From: Candidatus Aerophobota bacterium
Lineage (GTDB): Bacteria > Aerophobota > Aerophobia > Aerophobales > B3-G15
Reading direction: 5' to 3'
DNA length: 15,880 bases
Assembly: GCA_021162265.1 (NCBI GenBank)
Contig: JAGGZA010000147.1
Span: forward strand, 1 to 15,880
The notes beneath the pieces were generated by a model. It had not been told where the DNA came from. It did no database searches and saw only the letters and a list, made by a program, of their open reading frames with translations. Of the stretch, positions 13,957 to 15,880 are shown in pieces; positions within the stretch are counted from its first letter, which is position 1, and every line of letters starts with the position of its first letter. Both the position numbers and the translations under genes were made by a program.

Positions 13957-13984
13957 AAGATAACAAAAGCTTTGAAAAAATCAA
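13957..13984 (-). promoter_or_regulatory. Weak candidate promoter for the radical SAM-SDR operon
   Basis: On the minus strand TTGATT (13984-13979), 16 nt and TATCTT (13962-13957) lie just upstream of the ATG at 13941. The predicted start near 13950 leaves a leader of only about ten bases, in keeping with the missing Shine-Dalgarno. A palindrome AACAATTGTT at 14003-14012 lies further upstream. Confidence 0.28.
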
Positions 13985-14115
13985 GAGCGTTTCTTTTAAA
14001 TGAACAATTGTTAAAATAAGAACATCATTTAAATATTATTGAAGATACTTAAGGAAATATATATGGAAACTATTGAATTTATGAAGGTTTACATAATGAC
14101 TTCCTACCAGGATAC

Positions 14116-14152
14116 TTGACAAATTTTCAATATTTGATATTTTGTTCAAAAT
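14116..14152 (+). promoter_or_regulatory. sorC promoter with overlapping TTGA/TCAA inverted repeats (probable auto-operator)
   Basis: A perfect -35 box TTGACA (14116-14121) and TATTTT (14138-14143, 16-nt spacer) form the promoter. Laid over it are a near-perfect 15-bp palindrome TTGACAAATTTTCAA (14116-14130), TCAATATTTGA (14127-14137), and the palindrome ATTTTGTTCAAAAT (14139-14152). Half-sites TTGA, TCAA, TTGA, TCAA thus alternate through the -35 to +1 region. SorC-family regulators commonly bind such sites at their own operons, so autoregulation is likely. Confidence 0.5.
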
Positions 14153-14173
14153 AGAAACAGGATAGAGGAACTT

Positions 14174-15142
14174 ATGTTAGCAGACTCTGTTGATGTTGAT
14201 CTTTTAATAAGGATAGCCTGGCTATACTATGAAGAGGGACTAACTCAAGATGAGATTGCACGAGTTTTTCCTCTCTCCAGGTCCAAGGTGGTGAGAATGC
14301 TGAAAAGAGCAAAAGAGGAAGGGATAGTTAGCTTTCAGATAAGAGGTATTGGTATAAATTGTCTTTCCCTGGAAAGAGAGCTTATCTCTCTTTTTAACCT
14401 GCAGGATGCCATGGTAGTTCCTATTGTTAATGAAGATAAAGTAAGGGATAGCCTGGGGAAGGCTGCAGCAATTTACCTTGAGAGAAATCTTAAAGATGGA
14501 CAGCTTCTTGCTATAGGTTGGGGTAGAACGATTCACAAGATGGCCAATTACGTAAGCTCTGGAAAATTCAAAAATCTAAGAGTGGTCAATCTTATGGGAG
14601 GCCTTACCACTTTCCTTTCTCTTAATCCTTATGATATAGGGGGAAAGCTTGCCTCTACCTGGAGAGGGGAATGCTACTATGTTTATGCTCCAGCCATAGC
14701 AGCCTCTGAAGAGCTTTGCAGGTCTTTTAAATCTGAACTAACAGTTAAGAAAGCTATGGAAATGGCAAAACTTGCAGATTACTGTCTGGTAGGGATTGGA
14801 GAGGTAGGAAGGGAAAATACACTTTCTCAACTGGGCTACATAAGCCTGCCGGAGATAGAGATTCTCAGGAAAGAAGGAGCAGTAGGAAACATTATGGCAC
14901 AGTTTTTCAATATTAAAGGGGAGAAGGTAAACTGCGAACTCCACAGAAGAATAGTAAGTCTTTCTATTGAGGAGCTAAGGGATATGAAAAGGGTTATTGG
15001 CGTGGCTGGAGGAAATCGTAAGATAAAATCAATTTTAGGTGCACTTCACGGCAGGTTCGTTAATATCCTTATTACGGACGAGAATACAGCAAAGTCTATT
15101 ATCCACCTTGAAAAGGAGCTTTTGCAGGAGGATAAACTTTAA
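14174..15142 (+). CDS. SorC/DeoR-type sugar-responsive transcriptional regulator
   Basis: A 322-residue DNA-binding regulator. The N-terminal helix-turn-helix is at about 15-55 (YYEEGLTQDEIARVFPLSRS, then KVVRMLKRAKEEGIV), the usual SorC opening. The remainder is the sugar-phosphate-binding domain: DAMVVPI, then GWGRT (115-119), VNLMGG and VGIGEVG, followed by GYIS, all standard blocks. The family senses phosphorylated sugars and controls adjacent catabolic genes. AGAGGA lies four bases before the ATG. It is followed after 47 bases by the RpiB-like gene and then the E1 alpha gene, so it most likely regulates that operon from the promoter at 14116-14152. The phosphorylated ligand is unknown but may be the substrate of the RpiB-like isomerase. 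Confidence 0.92.
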   Translation: MLADSVDVDLLIRIAWLYYEEGLTQDEIARVFPLSRSKVVRMLKRAKEEGIVSFQIRGIGINCLSLERELISLFNLQDAMVVPIVNEDKVRDSLGKAAAIYLERNLKDGQLLAIGWGRTIHKMANYVSSGKFKNLRVVNLMGGLTTFLSLNPYDIGGKLASTWRGECYYVYAPAIAASEELCRSFKSELTVKKAMEMAKLADYCLVGIGEVGRENTLSQLGYISLPEIEILRKEGAVGNIMAQFFNIKGEKVNCELHRRIVSLSIEELRDMKRVIGVAGGNRKIKSILGALHGRFVNILITDENTAKSIIHLEKELLQEDKL

Positions 15143-15189
15143 ACTAAAAAGTTCCAGGAGTAAAAAATAATTTTTTAAGGAGGTTAGTA

Positions 15190-15645
15190 ATGAAAATAGC
15201 AGTAGGGTCTGATCACTTTGGGCTGGGTTTAAAAAATGTAGTTTGTGAATTCTTAAAAGAAAAGGGAGTGGAATACAAAGATTTTGGTGTTATGACTGAG
15301 GAACCAATTGACTACCCGGACAAGGCAAAAGAAGTAGCGGAGGCTGTCGCCAGTGGAGAATTTGACAGGGGAATCTTAATTTGTGGAACAGGAATTGGTA
15401 TGGCAATGGCTGCCAACAAGGTAAAGGGAATAAGAGCTGCCTGTTGCCATGATGTTTACTCAGCGGAAAGGTCGAGAAAATCAAACAATGCCCAAATAAT
15501 GACTATGGGTGCCTATGTTATTGGAGCAGAGCTTGCCAAGATGCTGGTTGATGCCTGGCTCAGGTCAGAGTTCCAGGGAGGAAGGTCTACTCGTAAGGTA
15601 GCAAAGATCATGCAGATAGAAAAGGAGCAGTTTTCCAAGGAATAA
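15190..15645 (+). CDS. RpiB/LacAB-family sugar-phosphate isomerase (atypical)
   Basis: A 151-residue isomerase. GSDH (6-9), DYPD (41-44) and the catalytic cysteine C65 in ICGTGIG are conserved, as is AANKVKGIRA (74-83). In ribose-5-phosphate isomerase B the following region reads like SRQHNDTN, with the histidine that aids ring opening; here it is SRKSNNAQ (95-102), so that His is Ser98. The SNNAQIMTMGA pattern resembles RpiB homologues I recall from tetrose (erythrulose-phosphate) catabolism. The enzyme may therefore act on an open-chain or other sugar phosphate instead of ribose-5-phosphate, so I give no gene symbol. AAGGAGG lies six bases before the ATG. The next gene (E1 alpha) starts 27 bases later. 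The family is certain and the substrate is inferred. Confidence 0.9.
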   Translation: MKIAVGSDHFGLGLKNVVCEFLKEKGVEYKDFGVMTEEPIDYPDKAKEVAEAVASGEFDRGILICGTGIGMAMAANKVKGIRAACCHDVYSAERSRKSNNAQIMTMGAYVIGAELAKMLVDAWLRSEFQGGRSTRKVAKIMQIEKEQFSKE

Positions 15646-15672
15646 AATTAATATAAAGGAGAAAAAAACATT

Positions 15673-15880
15673 ATGGTAAGGGAAATCCTTGTATTGCCCG
15701 ATTTTACACCTGGATTCGTAGATGTGGGAGGGAAAATCCCCAGATTCCAGTACAAAAAATCTCTAAAGCAGGAGCTGAAAGAGGAAGGTATCACAAAAGA
15801 TGATTGCATAGACATGCTTAAATGTATGCTTTTCATAAGGAATTTTGAAGAGATGATCCTTGAGTTAAGGGAGAAAAAGG
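15673..15880 (+). CDS. TPP-dependent dehydrogenase E1 component alpha subunit, N-terminal fragment
   Basis: Only 69 residues are visible before the window ends. The segment ITKDDCIDMLKCMLFIRNFE (40-59) is the conserved opening of the alpha subunit of 2-oxoacid (pyruvate, branched-chain, acetoin) dehydrogenase E1 proteins, whose members carry a 'M.xIRxFE' motif just before the thiamine diphosphate fold. It is preceded by an N-terminal arm of about 40 residues (VLPDFTPGFVDVGG and onward) without a recognised motif. The ATG at 15673 follows AAAGGAG (15655-15661) by 11 bases. As third gene of the SorC operon it suggests thiamine-dependent cleavage or oxidation of the product of the RpiB-like isomerase. 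A beta subunit is expected just downstream. The substrate cannot be told. Confidence 0.72.
   Translation, partial: MVREILVLPDFTPGFVDVGGKIPRFQYKKSLKQELKEEGITKDDCIDMLKCMLFIRNFEEMILELREKK

Noticed and set aside
1..15880. CRISPR array, insertion sequence or rRNA
   Set aside because: No spaced direct repeats, transposase motifs or rRNA segments were found on either strand.

Overview
This is an AT-rich window (many A/T runs; arginine mostly AGA/AGG and isoleucine often ATA) from an anaerobic bacterium, possibly thermophilic. The anaerobic signs are an RnfC subunit, a ferredoxin-type aldo/keto reductase, a radical SAM protein and the nickel maturation pair HypA/HypB. I cannot fix the phylum; a deep-branching or candidate lineage would fit. 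Almost every gene has housekeeping or metabolic homologues. The exception is the left edge, where the C-terminal end of a tyrosine recombinase abuts a tRNA-Leu gene.

Layout. (1) 1-1805, plus strand: integrase C-terminus, tRNA-Leu(CAA), a small conserved Cys-containing protein (GTG start), and a MalK-type ABC ATPase with no permease in view. (2) 1809-8292, minus strand, read right to left: rnfC, an argD-like aminotransferase, a small PII-like protein, a CPA2 Na+/H+ antiporter, cinA, hypB and hypA. Spacing is tight apart from an 87-nt gap before cinA, so this looks like one operon linking redox and ion energetics, nickel handling and nucleotide repair. cinA appears to start with ATA behind a well-placed Shine-Dalgarno. 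(3) 8522-11805, plus strand: an Fe-S aldo/keto reductase, a GalU-like nucleotidyltransferase and a glycerate 2-kinase. (4) 11810-13941, minus strand: a B12-binding-type radical SAM protein translationally coupled (TGATG) to an SDR dehydrogenase. Their likely terminator lies inside the convergent glycerate kinase gene. (5) 14174-15880, plus strand: a SorC-family regulator, an RpiB-family isomerase and the start of a TPP-dependent dehydrogenase E1 alpha subunit, behind a promoter overlaid with TTGA/TCAA inverted repeats.

How they work together. The right-hand SorC / RpiB-like / E1 set reads as a regulated sugar or sugar-phosphate catabolic operon. Its isomerase lacks the usual RpiB histidine and carries an SNNAQ motif, so a substrate other than ribose-5-phosphate is plausible. 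The glycerate kinase and the two NAD(P)-type reductases nearby suit the same carbohydrate-acid theme, though no pathway can be proven here. The antiporter has no cytosolic regulatory domain, and the PII-like protein encoded just upstream of it is the obvious candidate to provide one.

The most unusual points are the ATA start of cinA, the integrase frame running without a stop through the tRNA gene (with an 11-bp tandem repeat that could explain it), the PII-like/antiporter pair, and the atypical RpiB in the SorC operon. There is no CRISPR array, insertion sequence or rRNA, and no gene-free stretch longer than 300 bases.
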